A DNA stretch of 64,000 bases from Porticoccus litoralis (GTDB lineage Bacteria > Pseudomonadota > Gammaproteobacteria > Pseudomonadales > Porticoccaceae), in NCBI RefSeq assembly GCF_030676955.1, contig NZ_JAUUUU010000001.1, positions 744,001 through 808,000 of the forward strand, in the 5' to 3' direction. Below, piece after piece: positions 7,995 through 17,441 of the stretch. A model generated the notes under the pieces. The model was given only the letters and a program-made list of their open reading frames with translations. It was not told the DNA's origin and searched no databases. Within the stretch, counting starts at the first letter, position 1, and the number at the start of each line of letters is the position of its first letter. The translations under genes and the position numbers were made by a program.

Positions 7995-9452
7995 ATGAAA
8001 ACAAGCCTGCAACTGAAAATTGGTCAGCAGTTGACGATGACCCCTCAGCTGCAACAGGCTATTAGGTTGTTACAGCTCTCCTCCCTGGACTTGCACCAGG
8101 AAATCCAGCAGAACCTCTACGACAATCCACTTCTTGAACTGGCTGAAGAGTCGGAACATCAACTGTTAGGCAAAGAAGACAAGCCTCAAAAAGAAGCACC
8201 GGAAGCAGAAGCCACCGACCTGAACGGTACGGATTGGGAAAACAAAATCCCCAATGACCTGCCAGTAGATGTTAACTGGGACGATATCTATCAGCCACCT
8301 GCCACCCCCCGGCTTTCCAACAACAATGACACCTATGATTTTGACAGCGTTCACAGTGTTACCGAATCGCTTCAGGACCATTTGTTGTGGCAGTTGAACC
8401 TGACACCCATGTCGCCCACCGACCATCTGATTGGCGAAAATATTATTGACTCCATCGACAGCCGGGGCATGCTGACCATTCCAATCGAAGAAATCTGGTC
8501 AGCTCTTGACGATGACATTGAGCTGGATGAAGTCATTGCCGTACTGCATCGCATCCAGCAGTTTGACCCACCGGGCGTCGGCGCTACCAGCCTCTCCGAG
8601 TGCCTGATGATTCAACTGAACCAGTTTTCGCCCGACACCCCTTTCCTCAAGGAAGCCAAAGTTCTGGTCTCGGATCATCTGGAGCTGGTGGGCCAAAGGG
8701 ACTACCGACAAATTGAACGGCACACCCGTTTCACCCAGGATTTTATTGCCAACGCCATCGAGCTGATCCAGAGCCTGACACCAAATCCCGGCGACTCAAT
8801 CAGCAATGACGACATTGAGTATGTTGTTCCCGATGCAAGAGTGATCAAAGTCGACAACCACTGGCAGGTGACCCTCAACGATGAAATCACGCCTAAGCTC
8901 AGCATCAATCAGCACTACGCACAATTAATTAAACGAGCGGACTCCAGCCAGGACAACACCTTTTTGAAGAACCATCTGCAGGAAGCCCGCTGGTTTTTAC
9001 GCAGCATTGAAAGCCGCAACGACACCCTGATGCGGGTGGCCTCTTGTATCGTACAAATGCAGCAGGGCTTTCTGGAACAGGGTCCCGTGGCGATGAAACC
9101 CATGGTGCTGGCTGATATCGCCGACCGACTGGAACTCCATGAGTCCACTATTTCCAGGGTTACTACCCAGAAATATCTCGACACCCCACAGGGTGTATTT
9201 GAGCTGAAATACTTTTTTTCCAGTCACGTCTCCACCGCCAGCGGCGGAGAGTGTTCATCAACTGCCATCCGCGCTATCCTGAAAAAAATGATCAGTGCTG
9301 AGAATCCTGGCAAACCCCTCAGTGATAACAAGCTGACGTCCCTGCTTCAGGATATGGGCATTCAGGTAGCACGGCGTACGGTGGCAAAATACCGAGAAGG
9401 GATGGGCATCCCCTCCTCCAGCGAGAGGAAACGCTACAATCCCAATGTTTAA
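7995..9452 (+). CDS. rpoN: RNA polymerase sigma-54 factor RpoN
   Basis: 485 residues from the ATG at 7995, chosen because the protein then begins with MKTSLQLKIGQQLTMTPQLQ, the conserved glutamine-rich region I that blocks spontaneous melting and receives the activator signal. An in-frame extension upstream to 7884 lacks any family similarity. An acidic region II follows, then the core-binding and DNA-binding domains with the helix-turn-helix around LHESTISRVT and the RpoN box ARRTVAKYRE at about 459-468. RpoN directs transcription from -24/-12 promoters, several of which are visible later in this window upstream of glnA and ntrB. Followed by hpf, ptsN, rapZ and ptsO. Confidence 0.97.
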   Translation: MKTSLQLKIGQQLTMTPQLQQAIRLLQLSSLDLHQEIQQNLYDNPLLELAEESEHQLLGKEDKPQKEAPEAEATDLNGTDWENKIPNDLPVDVNWDDIYQPPATPRLSNNNDTYDFDSVHSVTESLQDHLLWQLNLTPMSPTDHLIGENIIDSIDSRGMLTIPIEEIWSALDDDIELDEVIAVLHRIQQFDPPGVGATSLSECLMIQLNQFSPDTPFLKEAKVLVSDHLELVGQRDYRQIERHTRFTQDFIANAIELIQSLTPNPGDSISNDDIEYVVPDARVIKVDNHWQVTLNDEITPKLSINQHYAQLIKRADSSQDNTFLKNHLQEARWFLRSIESRNDTLMRVASCIVQMQQGFLEQGPVAMKPMVLADIADRLELHESTISRVTTQKYLDTPQGVFELKYFFSSHVSTASGGECSSTAIRAILKKMISAENPGKPLSDNKLTSLLQDMGIQVARRTVAKYREGMGIPSSSERKRYNPNV

Positions 9453-9481
9453 TCCGACAATCAAAAACCAAGGAGTACCGC

Positions 9482-9769
9482 ATGCAAATGAATATTAGCG
9501 GACATCATCTCGACATCACTGATGCGATTAAAGATTACGTGAATACCAAGCTCTCCAAGCTGGAGCGTCATCACGATCACATCACCAGCACCAATGTGAT
9601 TCTCTCTGTAGACAAATTGATTCAGAAGGCAGAAGCGACCGTGCATGTGAGCGGTGGTGAGTTTTTTGCCAACTCGGAAGACGAAGACCTCTATGCCGCT
9701 ATCGATACGCTGGCTGACAAACTCGACCGTCAGCTGATCAAACACAAGGAAAAAACCCGCGGTAGATAA
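9482..9769 (+). CDS. hpf: ribosome hibernation promoting factor, short form
   Basis: 95 residues, the length of short HPF (YhbH). It has the single S30Ae/RaiA fold: MQMNISGHHLDITDAIKDYV at the start and the EDLYAAIDTLADKLDRQL helix near the end. In the family it binds the decoding centre and, in gammaproteobacteria, promotes 100S dimers with RMF in stationary phase. No long-HPF C-terminal dimerisation domain is present. A good ribosome site (AAGGAG) lies 7 bases before the ATG. It is the second gene of the rpoN cluster and 6 bases before ptsN. Confidence 0.95.
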   Translation: MQMNISGHHLDITDAIKDYVNTKLSKLERHHDHITSTNVILSVDKLIQKAEATVHVSGGEFFANSEDEDLYAAIDTLADKLDRQLIKHKEKTRGR

Positions 9770-9775
9770 CCCCTG

Positions 9776-10228
9776 ATGAAACTAACTGATGTACTGCCCC
9801 CGGAAAACGTCGTCGCCGACGCTCCGGGCGGCAGCAAAAAACGCGTGCTCGAAAATTTGTCCAGCTTCCTGTCCGAACGCATGGACACAGTCACCGCCGA
9901 TGAACTCTACCAAGGTCTGTTATCAAGAGAGCGTCTTGGCAGCACCGGCATCGGCGAAGGGGTTGCCATTCCTCATTGCCGCCTTGGCGGTTGCGAAAAA
10001 ATTACGGCCGCCTTGATCAAATTACAGGAACCGGTCGATTTCGACTCCATTGACGGTGAAGAAGTTGACCTGATCTTTGCCTTGATAGTCCCCGAAGAGC
10101 AAAATGACCAGCACCTGCAGATATTGTCAGCAATTGCCGAGCTGCTCCAGGATGAAACTGTTCGCAACCAGCTCCGGCAGGCCGATTCCAATGACGCTCT
10201 GTATCGCATAGCTGTCAACGAGACCTGA
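9776..10228 (+). CDS. ptsN: PTS IIA-Ntr protein PtsN
   Basis: 150 residues, fructose-type IIA domain. The phosphorylatable histidine is His67 in GVAIPHCRL, and SRERLGSTGIGEGVAIPH is the conserved lead-in. PtsN is the terminal acceptor of the nitrogen-related phosphotransferase chain (PtsP, NPr, IIA-Ntr) and, in its family, regulates potassium uptake and other processes rather than carrying sugar. It lies between hpf and rapZ, with ptsO two genes on, the standard rpoN-linked set. PtsP is not in the window. Confidence 0.95.
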   Translation: MKLTDVLPPENVVADAPGGSKKRVLENLSSFLSERMDTVTADELYQGLLSRERLGSTGIGEGVAIPHCRLGGCEKITAALIKLQEPVDFDSIDGEEVDLIFALIVPEEQNDQHLQILSAIAELLQDETVRNQLRQADSNDALYRIAVNET

Positions 10229-10239
10229 GGACAGCATCC

Positions 10240-11100
10240 ATGAGACTGGTGGTGGTAAGCGGGCGCTCCGGCTCTGGCAAAAGTACGGCTCTCAACGTAC
10301 TTGAAGATGTGGGATTTACCTGTATCGACAACCTGCCAGCGAGCCTACTACCGGGACTGTTTGAACTCGCCAGCGACCCCAACAACAGGCAATGGCTGGA
10401 AAAAATTGCCGTTGGCATTGATGTCAGGAACTTGAGCAGTGACCTGGGACAGTTGCCCCAGGTTCTGAATCAACTTAAGGATTCTGGCGTGGAATACCAG
10501 GTGGTGTTCCTGAATGCCAATAAAGACGTTCTGATTCAACGCTTCAGTGAAACCCGGCGCAAGCACCCGCTCAGCTCAGCCAACCTCGATATCAAACAGG
10601 CACTTGCCCTGGAAACCGAGCTGCTGAACCCCATCGCTTCCATCGCCGACCGACACATCGACACCAGCAACATGACGCTGCATGAGTTGCGGGACGCCAT
10701 CAAAAACCAGATTGTTCCCGACAGCAAGGACGACATGGCGATCCTGTTTGAGTCTTTCGCATACAAACGGGGAATACCTACCAATGCGGATTTTGTCTTC
10801 GATGTTCGCTGCCTGCCCAACCCCCACTGGAAACAGGAACTGCGCCCCCATACTGGCAACCATCCCGCGGTGATCGAATTTCTGGCGTCCCAACCGGAAG
10901 TCACGAGCATGGTGGAGGAGCTCAAGCAATTGTTTGAGCACTGGGTGCCTTCATTTCGGGCAAACAACCGCAGCTACCTGACTATTGCCATTGGCTGTAC
11001 TGGCGGGCAACATCGATCAGTTTACATTTGCAATCAGCTGGGTAACCATTTCACCCAGAAATACCCCAATGTACAGGTTAGGCACCGTGAGCTGTCATAA
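10240..11100 (+). CDS. rapZ: RNase adapter protein RapZ
   Basis: 286 residues. Walker A GRSGSGKST is at 8-16, and the C-terminal RNA-binding domain contains IAIGCTGGQHRSVYICNQL, the family signature. In E. coli RapZ binds the GlmZ/GmY small RNAs and hands GlmZ to RNase E to tune amino-sugar synthesis; whether those RNAs exist here cannot be told from this window. The ATG follows a GAGG ribosome site. Position between ptsN and ptsO is conserved. Confidence 0.96.
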   Translation: MRLVVVSGRSGSGKSTALNVLEDVGFTCIDNLPASLLPGLFELASDPNNRQWLEKIAVGIDVRNLSSDLGQLPQVLNQLKDSGVEYQVVFLNANKDVLIQRFSETRRKHPLSSANLDIKQALALETELLNPIASIADRHIDTSNMTLHELRDAIKNQIVPDSKDDMAILFESFAYKRGIPTNADFVFDVRCLPNPHWKQELRPHTGNHPAVIEFLASQPEVTSMVEELKQLFEHWVPSFRANNRSYLTIAIGCTGGQHRSVYICNQLGNHFTQKYPNVQVRHRELS

Positions 11101-11121
11101 TAGCCCCAGATAGGGACCCCC

Positions 11122-11403
11122 ATGTCGCAATTGATTCGCACAGAACTAACAATAATTAACCGCCTGGGCCTTCATGCCAGAGCGGCTGCGAAACTGGCCT
11201 CGACAGCCGGAAAATATGGCTGCGCCATCAAAACAGGCCGTGAGCCGGAAAAAATGGTGGATGCCAAGAGTGTCATGTCCCTGATGTTGTTGGCAGCCAC
11301 CCAGGGCACCACCTTACATTTCCATTTTGAAGGTTCCGATGCTGAGCGTGCCCACAGGGATGTCGAACAGCTGATCGCCAATCGTTTTGACGAAGAACAA
11401 TAA
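11122..11403 (+). CDS. ptsO: phosphocarrier protein NPr (HPr-like)
   Basis: 93 residues, HPr fold. The active-site histidine is His18 in NRLGLHARAAAKLAS and the second conserved site is Ser50 in DAKSVMSLMLLAA. It is the phosphoryl carrier that passes phosphate from PtsP to PtsN in the nitrogen PTS. Position after rapZ, at the end of the rpoN cluster, separates it from the sugar HPr (ptsH). A region of 89 bases without a clear terminator separates it from mgtE. Confidence 0.95.
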   Translation: MSQLIRTELTIINRLGLHARAAAKLASTAGKYGCAIKTGREPEKMVDAKSVMSLMLLAATQGTTLHFHFEGSDAERAHRDVEQLIANRFDEEQ

Positions 11404-11492
11404 ACCTCTCAGCCAACAACTCCGCTGTAATTTTATAACGCCCCCCTATAAACTATCGGCCATCCATCCGAGAGCCAGGGATTTTTCATTAA

Positions 11493-12851
11493 ATGCAGGC
11501 GTCCAACGAAAAAGTCAGCGAATTGTCACGGCTCGCCAGCATCGATGAACTGATGCACTCCAGCAATGTGCGCCTGCTGCGGCACATGCTCAATAATCTT
11601 ACTCCCGCTGATATTGCCGACCAGATAGAATCGGCCCCACCCAAGGTCCGCCGGGTACTCTGGGACCTCGTCGACGGCGAGCTTGAAGGTGAAGTCATCG
11701 GCGAGCTCAATGAAGAGCTGCGCGGTGAAATCCTCAGCGAAATGGAAAGCCATGAGGTGGCCTCCCTCACCGAGGGTCTCGACCCCGATGATGTCGCCGA
11801 CATTCTCCAGCAACTGCCAGATCAAGTAATTCCCGAAGTGCTCCAGGCCATGACCAGCCAGGATCGACTGCGTGTTGAGCGAGTACTCACTTACGCAGAG
11901 GATACTGCGGGCGGGCTGATGAATACCGACACCATCACGGTGCGGCCCGATCTGACCATTGATGTGGTGTTGCGTTATTTACGCCGTCACGAAGAAATTC
12001 CGGAAGTCACCGACTGTATTTTTGTGGTCAACCGTGAGGATACTTTTCTCGGCACACTGCCCCTGACCAAGCTGTTAACCGCCAGTCCAAATATCACAGT
12101 GCGGGAAATCATGGATACAGAGGTAGAAGCCATTGCAGCGGACATGCCCGATTCAGACGTGGCATTGCTGTTCGAAAAGCACGACTGGGTATCGGCACCT
12201 GTCATCGGCGATGATCGCAAATTGTTGGGACGGATCACTATTGATGACGTGGTCGACGTGATCATGGAAGATGCCGCCCACTCCCTGCTGGGTTTGGCCG
12301 GTCTAAGTGACGAGGAAGAGACGTTTGCCTCCGTCAAGCGAACTGCTCCGAGGCGGGCGATCTGGCTGGGACTCAACCTGATGACCGCCATCCTCGCATC
12401 GGCGGTCATCAATATCTTTGAGGCGACCATCGATAAAGTGGTGGCACTGGCCATTCTAATGCCGATTGTTGCCAGCATGGGCGGTGTCGCCGGCAGCCAG
12501 ACACTTACTGTGGTGATTCGCGGTATGGCTCTGGGACAGATAAGCCGCAACAACATGCGTTGGTTACTGAGCAAGGAGTTCGCTGTCGGGGCACTAAACG
12601 GCATGCTGTGGGCACTGATCATGGGTGCCGTAGCTGCACTGTGGTTCAATGATCCTACCATTGCCGTAATTATCGCCGCCGCCATGTTGATCAACCTGCT
12701 GGCTGCCGCAATTGCAGGTGCGGGTCTGCCTATTCTGCTGAAGGCCTGCAGGATTGACCCCGCCCTCGCTGGCAGTGTGGCCTTGACTACAGTGACCGAT
12801 GTGGTCGGCTTCCTTTCATTCCTTGGGCTGGCCACCCTTTTCTACGGTTAA
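11493..12851 (+). CDS. mgtE: magnesium transporter MgtE
   Basis: 452 residues. The N-terminal superhelical domain (about 1-130, rich in acidic pairs such as LDPDDVADILQQLPDQ) is followed by two CBS domains (about 135-255) and five membrane segments ending at the C-terminus, with the pore-type motif MPIVASMGGVAGSQT. MgtE is a gated Mg2+ channel of the inner membrane; intracellular Mg2+ bound by the N and CBS domains closes it. Full length. The downstream darP start lies 10 bases after its stop. It is common next to ptsO in this group. Confidence 0.95.
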   Translation: MQASNEKVSELSRLASIDELMHSSNVRLLRHMLNNLTPADIADQIESAPPKVRRVLWDLVDGELEGEVIGELNEELRGEILSEMESHEVASLTEGLDPDDVADILQQLPDQVIPEVLQAMTSQDRLRVERVLTYAEDTAGGLMNTDTITVRPDLTIDVVLRYLRRHEEIPEVTDCIFVVNREDTFLGTLPLTKLLTASPNITVREIMDTEVEAIAADMPDSDVALLFEKHDWVSAPVIGDDRKLLGRITIDDVVDVIMEDAAHSLLGLAGLSDEEETFASVKRTAPRRAIWLGLNLMTAILASAVINIFEATIDKVVALAILMPIVASMGGVAGSQTLTVVIRGMALGQISRNNMRWLLSKEFAVGALNGMLWALIMGAVAALWFNDPTIAVIIAAAMLINLLAAAIAGAGLPILLKACRIDPALAGSVALTTVTDVVGFLSFLGLATLFYG

Positions 12852-12861
12852 ACAGTCACTC

Positions 12862-13377
12862 ATGAGCAATACAGACGACTTCCCCGAACTCACGCCGGAC
12901 GAGGAGTTACCGAAAAGTAAAACGGCGATCAAGCGGGAAATGACCGAGCTTCAAAAGCTGGGTGAAGAACTGGTAAACCTGCCAGCGGCCAAACTGGAAA
13001 AAATCAGCCTCCCAGAGGACCTTGAAGAAGCAGTGATGCTGGCTCGGCGCCTGAAAAACCGTGAAGGCAAACGACGCCAGCTTCAATACATCGGCAAACT
13101 GATGCGGGTCATCGATAGTGACAGCATCCGCGAATCTCTGGAGAGCTTCCATCAGGATAGCGTCGCATTTCGACAACAATTTCATAAACTCGAAATCTGG
13201 CGCGACCGACTACTGAATGAGGGTGATAGCGCACTAGAAGAACTTATGCGTGAAAAACCTGGAATGGATCGTCAGCACCTACGCCAACTGATTCGCCAAG
13301 CACAAAAACAGGCCTCACAAAACAAGCCGCCCGCAGCCGCCCGCAAACTTTTTAAATATCTGCGGGAAAACAGCTGA
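12862..13377 (+). CDS. darP: ribosome-associated protein DarP (YjgA)
   Basis: 171 residues starting at the ATG at 12862, where the protein takes the family form: short acidic N-terminus followed by SKTAIKREMTELQKLGEELV. An in-frame extension upstream would overlap mgtE and is not family-like. The remainder is helical with RLKNREGKRRQLQYIGKLMR and the C-terminal KPPAAARKLFKYLRE. Members of this family (DUF615) bind late 50S assembly intermediates and aid the maturation of the peptidyl transferase centre. The stop codon abuts the stop of the convergent gene, the two stops forming TGATCA. Confidence 0.93.
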   Translation: MSNTDDFPELTPDEELPKSKTAIKREMTELQKLGEELVNLPAAKLEKISLPEDLEEAVMLARRLKNREGKRRQLQYIGKLMRVIDSDSIRESLESFHQDSVAFRQQFHKLEIWRDRLLNEGDSALEELMREKPGMDRQHLRQLIRQAQKQASQNKPPAAARKLFKYLRENS

Positions 13378-14337
13378 TCAGGAGGCATCCATCAGTGTTT
13401 TAGCCATCTCATCCGTCGCCTCGATCAAGGCCGACAATGTGCCCGGTTCGGAAGAGGCATGACCTGCATCGCGAATGACTTCAAGCCGCGCTTCCTCCCA
13501 TACCTCACAGAGATCAAAGGCCTGATCAACGGGGCAAACCATGTCATACCGCCCATGCACAATCAGGGCCGGAATACCCCTTAAACGATCAACTTGCCGA
13601 ATGATTTCGTTCTCGTCGAGAAAAGCATCGTGAATAAAATAGTGGGCTTCAATCCGCGCCATCGACAGTGCCGTATGGGGGCTGCCCAAATGCTCTACCA
13701 AATCGGGGTTGGGGTGAAAACTGGCACACCTTCCTTCCCAGGTACACCAGGCTTTGGCTGCCGCCATACGCACGATTTCATTATTGCCCGTCAGGCGCTG
13801 ATGATAGGCGTCCAGGAGATTATGGCGCTCGGCCAGCGGAATCTGAGAGACAAAATCTTTCCAGTAATCCGGAAAGACATGGCTGGCACCATCCTGATAG
13901 AACCAATGAATATCCTGCTGGCGACAGAGAAAAATACCCCGCAGAATCATACCCATCACTCGCCCGGGGTGTGCCTGAGCGTAGATCAGGCTCAGGGTTG
14001 AGCCCCAGGAGCCGCCAAACAGAATCCACTGCTCAACCTTCAACTTGATACGAATTTTTTCCATATCCGCCACCAGCTCAGGGGTGCTGTTATGGCGCAA
14101 TTCTGCATGGGGTTTGGAACGACCACTGCCGCGTTGATCAAACAGGATGATGCGGAATTTTTCAGGATCGAAAAAGCGCCGGTCATTTTCTGTACAACCG
14201 GCACCGGGACCGCCGTGGACAAACACCACCGGGATACCGTCAGGATTACCAACTTCTTCGACATACAGGGTATGCAGTGAATCCACCGCCAACCTGTGTG
14301 TGGCATAGGGCTTAATACGCGGATAAAAGGTTCTCAT
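13378..14337 (-). CDS. pip: prolyl aminopeptidase (proline iminopeptidase)
   Basis: 319 residues from the ATG at 14337 (an upstream in-frame ATG at 14349 would add four residues). Alpha/beta hydrolase of family S33. HGGPG at about 41-45 forms the oxyanion region, the nucleophile Ser110 is in LFGGSWGSTLSL, and the Asp and His of the triad are in HGRYDMVCP and DAGHASSEPG near the C-terminus. The enzyme removes N-terminal proline from peptides in the cytoplasm. It is convergent with darP with no intergenic base at all. An alternative name would be another S33 peptidase, but the motif set is specific. Confidence 0.93.
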   Translation of the reverse strand: MRTFYPRIKPYATHRLAVDSLHTLYVEEVGNPDGIPVVFVHGGPGAGCTENDRRFFDPEKFRIILFDQRGSGRSKPHAELRHNSTPELVADMEKIRIKLKVEQWILFGGSWGSTLSLIYAQAHPGRVMGMILRGIFLCRQQDIHWFYQDGASHVFPDYWKDFVSQIPLAERHNLLDAYHQRLTGNNEIVRMAAAKAWCTWEGRCASFHPNPDLVEHLGSPHTALSMARIEAHYFIHDAFLDENEIIRQVDRLRGIPALIVHGRYDMVCPVDQAFDLCEVWEEARLEVIRDAGHASSEPGTLSALIEATDEMAKTLMDAS

Positions 14338-14404
14338 CAGCGGATCCATGTCAAAGTCAGTGGAGCTACATTACCCCTATCTGAAATGAGAATCTACCGC
14401 GCCG

Positions 14405-14425
14405 GCGCCCCATTATCCGGGGCGC
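14405..14425. terminator. possible hairpin between pip and typA
   Basis: Arms GCGCCCC and GGGGCGC enclose a 7-base loop just downstream of the typA stop on the minus strand. No run of T follows on either strand, so it would be a Rho-independent terminator only of a weak kind, or just a transcript-end hairpin. It lies before the pip start on the same strand. Confidence 0.35.
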
Positions 14426-14449
14426 ACTTCTGATGTTATTCGTGACAAC

Positions 14450-16264
14450 TCAGATATTTTTACCCGCCCGCTTGCGCTCGTTTTCGGTGAGCAACTTCTT
14501 GCGCAGGCGGATGTGGTGGGGGGTCACCTCCACCAGCTCATCTTCCTCGATAAACTCCAGCGCCTGCTCCAGGGTATGGCGAACCGGCGGTGTCAGAATC
14601 AGGTTTTCATCGGTGCCCGCTGCACGCACATTGGTCAATTGCTTGGCCTTGGTGGGGTTCACCGGCAGATCGTTGCTGCGGGAGTGCAGACCTATAATCT
14701 GCCCCTCGTACACCTCTGCACCGTGCCCCAGAAACAGCCTGCCACGCTCCTGTAGGTTAAACAATGCATAGGCAAGGGTTTTGCCCTTGATCATGGAAAC
14801 CAGTACCCCGTTCTGGCGTCCGGCCAGTTCTCCAGCTTTCACCGGCCCGTAATGATCAAAAATACTGGTCATAATGCCCGAGCCACTGGTGAGCGTCAGG
14901 AACAAGGAACGGAAACCGATCAGGCCTCTGGAAGGCACCATAAACTCCAATCTGACCCGGCCTTTGCCATCCGGCTCCATGTTGGTCATCTCAGCCTTTC
15001 GCAACCCCAGCTCTTCCATGACCGAGCCCTGGTGCTGATCCTCGATATCGATCACCACCTGCTCGTACGGTTCCTGAATTTCGCCATCCACCTCTTTCTG
15101 GATTACTTCCGGACGAGACACACCAAGCTCAAAGCCCTCGCGGCGCATATTTTCGATCAGCACCGACAGGTGCAATTCACCGCGACCGGAAACCACGAAT
15201 TTGTCCGGGCTGTCACCCTCTTTAACCCGCAGGGCCACGTTGTGGATCAACTCCTGCTCCAGGCGTTCCTTGATGTTACGTGACGTCACGAACTTGCCAT
15301 CCTGCCCAGCAAAGGGCGAATCGTTCACCTGGAAGGTCATGCTCACGGTGGGCTCATCCACGCTGAGCGGCGGCAACGCCTCCGGGCTATCCGGGTGGCA
15401 GAGAGTGTCAGAGATATTTAGCTTGTCGATGCCGGTAATACAGACAATATCACCCGCCTGGGCCTGGTCCACCTCAAAGCGCTCCAACCCACGGTACCCC
15501 ATGACCTGAAGCACTCTTCCGCGCCGGGTCTTGCCTTCGCGGTCTACCACCACGACCTGTTCATTGGTTTTCAGCTTGCCACGGGTAATACGGCCGATAC
15601 CGATAACACCCACGTAACTGCTGTAATCCAGCGCACTGATTTGCATCTGCAAGGGGCCGTCGAGGTCCACTTCTGGCGCCTTGACCTGGTCAACCACCAT
15701 CTGGAACAGCGGCGTCATATCCTCCTGCATATCTTCAGGATCATTACCCGCTATACCATTCAATGCCGATGCATAAATAATGGGAAAATCCAGCTGTTCG
15801 TCAGTGGCGCCAAGGCGGTCAAACAGGTCAAACACCTGGTCCACTACCCAATGGGGGCGCGCGCCGGGGCGGTCCACCTTGTTGACCACCAAGATAGGGT
15901 TCAGTCCCTGCTCGAAGGCCTTTTGGGTGACGAATCTTGTCTGCGGCATCGGTCCGTCGACAGCATCCACCAGCAGCAACACCGAATCCACCATTGACAG
16001 CACCCGCTCAACTTCTCCGCCGAAGTCTGCGTGCCCGGGGGTATCCACAATATTGATGCGGTAACCGTTCCACTCAATGGCCGTATTTTTGGCCAGAATG
16101 GTAATGCCTCGCTCACGTTCCTGGTCATTGGAGTCCATGATGCGCTCAGCACCCATCGCCTTTCGGTCCAGTGTTCCGGATTGCTGCAGCAGCTTGTCCA
16201 CCAGTGTGGTTTTGCCATGGTCAACGTGTGCAATAATGGCAATATTGCGGAGTTTCTCGATCAC
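14450..16264 (-). CDS. typA: ribosome-associated GTPase TypA/BipA
   Basis: 604 residues. G1 is AHVDHGKTTLVDKLL near the N-terminus, switch II is DTPGHADFGGEVER, and G4 is NKVDRPGARP. Domain II, two EF-G-like domains and the BipA-specific C-terminal domain ending in RKKLLTENERKR complete it. BipA binds the 70S ribosome and supports growth and 50S assembly in the cold or under stress. Translation starts at a GTG (16264-16262) followed by the conserved IEKLRNIAIIAHVDHGKTT. It is divergent from the diguanylate cyclase gene. Confidence 0.97.
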   Translation of the reverse strand: MIEKLRNIAIIAHVDHGKTTLVDKLLQQSGTLDRKAMGAERIMDSNDQERERGITILAKNTAIEWNGYRINIVDTPGHADFGGEVERVLSMVDSVLLLVDAVDGPMPQTRFVTQKAFEQGLNPILVVNKVDRPGARPHWVVDQVFDLFDRLGATDEQLDFPIIYASALNGIAGNDPEDMQEDMTPLFQMVVDQVKAPEVDLDGPLQMQISALDYSSYVGVIGIGRITRGKLKTNEQVVVVDREGKTRRGRVLQVMGYRGLERFEVDQAQAGDIVCITGIDKLNISDTLCHPDSPEALPPLSVDEPTVSMTFQVNDSPFAGQDGKFVTSRNIKERLEQELIHNVALRVKEGDSPDKFVVSGRGELHLSVLIENMRREGFELGVSRPEVIQKEVDGEIQEPYEQVVIDIEDQHQGSVMEELGLRKAEMTNMEPDGKGRVRLEFMVPSRGLIGFRSLFLTLTSGSGIMTSIFDHYGPVKAGELAGRQNGVLVSMIKGKTLAYALFNLQERGRLFLGHGAEVYEGQIIGLHSRSNDLPVNPTKAKQLTNVRAAGTDENLILTPPVRHTLEQALEFIEEDELVEVTPHHIRLRKKLLTENERKRAGKNI

Positions 16265-16449
16265 AGGAATTCTCGACAGGAAAAAACAGGCGCGGATTAT
16301 AGCCGCTGTATTCTCCGAAAACAGATATTTCTTCGTTCAGCACTTCTGTAGCCTTCAAATTCGATGATTTAAGTGCTGAGCGCCATAATCGACAGCAGAG
16401 TAGAGTAGTCGTATTATCTCCCGCAAATTATGACAATAGGGTGATCCGG

Positions 16450-17409
16450 ATGATCAACAAACCCGAGCAAACTGAATTTGCCATCAACCTGATGCAACAC
16501 CTGGTGACGGCTACCTTTGTGCTGGATACTGACGGCAACGTGATTATCTGGAATCGTTCATGCGAGCGGCTTACCGGCATTACAGCCGATGAAGTCATCG
16601 GCACCAGCAATCACTGGAAGGCCTTCTATTCCAATCATCGTCTTTGCCTTGCAGACACCATCATTGAGGGCCGCACGAATGAACTGGACAATCTTTACAC
16701 CGTATCAGCACAACCCTCAGTGTATGGAAATGGTTACAAAGCGGAAAACTGGTGCGTCATGCCACGCATCGGCAAACGGCTTTACCTGGCCGCTGACGCA
16801 GGTCCAATCTACGATAACCATGGCCAGCTGATTGCCGTCGTTGAAACCATCCGGGATCAGACAGACCAGAAAATTGCGCAAAAGAAACTGGAGGAACTGG
16901 CCGTCGTTGATGAGCTGACCGGACTTTTCAATCGCCGCTATTTTAACGATCATCTGGACTCCGAGTGGAAACGATGTGCCCGGGAAGGTTCCCCCCTCTC
17001 GGTGATCCTCCTTGATATCGACTATTTCAAACAATACAACGACAACTTTGGCCACCTTGTTGGTGACGAGTGCCTGAAGTCTGTGGCAGGCACGATACAG
17101 CGCAGTCTGTTACGGGGGAGTGATACCGCCACGCGTTTCGGCGGTGAAGAATTCTGCGTTCTTCTTCCAGGAATTCAGCAGAAGGGCGCGACAAAAATTG
17201 CCGAGCGTATCTGTGCCAACATAGAGAAACTGGAAATTCCCCATCCCACCAGCCCCGTATCACAATGGGTCACGCTAAGTATTGGGGTTGCCTGTATCCT
17301 GCCTTCTGAAAATGACACTCCGGCTAACTTGCTCACTCTAGCGGATGAGGCCATGTACAGGGCCAAGGCAGGCGGCCGCAACCAGAGTTTCTGCGCGGAA
17401 ACTGACTGA
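16450..17409 (+). CDS. diguanylate cyclase with N-terminal PAS domain
   Basis: 319 residues from the ATG at 16450 (a GTG at 16441 is possible). The first 130 residues form a PAS domain: FVLDTDGNVIIWNRSCERLTG opens it and VVETIRDQTD closes it. A GGDEF domain follows (about 145-315) with DELTGLFNRRYF, the active site GGEEF at 231-235 and an RxxD inhibitory site RGSD at 222-225, five residues before it. It should therefore make cyclic di-GMP from GTP and be product-inhibited. There is no membrane segment, so the sensor reads a cytoplasmic signal. It stands alone between typA and mntP. Confidence 0.93.
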   Translation: MINKPEQTEFAINLMQHLVTATFVLDTDGNVIIWNRSCERLTGITADEVIGTSNHWKAFYSNHRLCLADTIIEGRTNELDNLYTVSAQPSVYGNGYKAENWCVMPRIGKRLYLAADAGPIYDNHGQLIAVVETIRDQTDQKIAQKKLEELAVVDELTGLFNRRYFNDHLDSEWKRCAREGSPLSVILLDIDYFKQYNDNFGHLVGDECLKSVAGTIQRSLLRGSDTATRFGGEEFCVLLPGIQQKGATKIAERICANIEKLEIPHPTSPVSQWVTLSIGVACILPSENDTPANLLTLADEAMYRAKAGGRNQSFCAETD

Positions 17410-17441
17410 TTTCCCCCAGCCTGCTACCCGTTAAACGCTGA

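Noticed and set aside
11987..12835. A 282-codon open frame on the minus strand
   Set aside because: Antisense to the membrane part of mgtE; its apparent product is Ser/Met/Thr-rich low-complexity typical of antisense frames.
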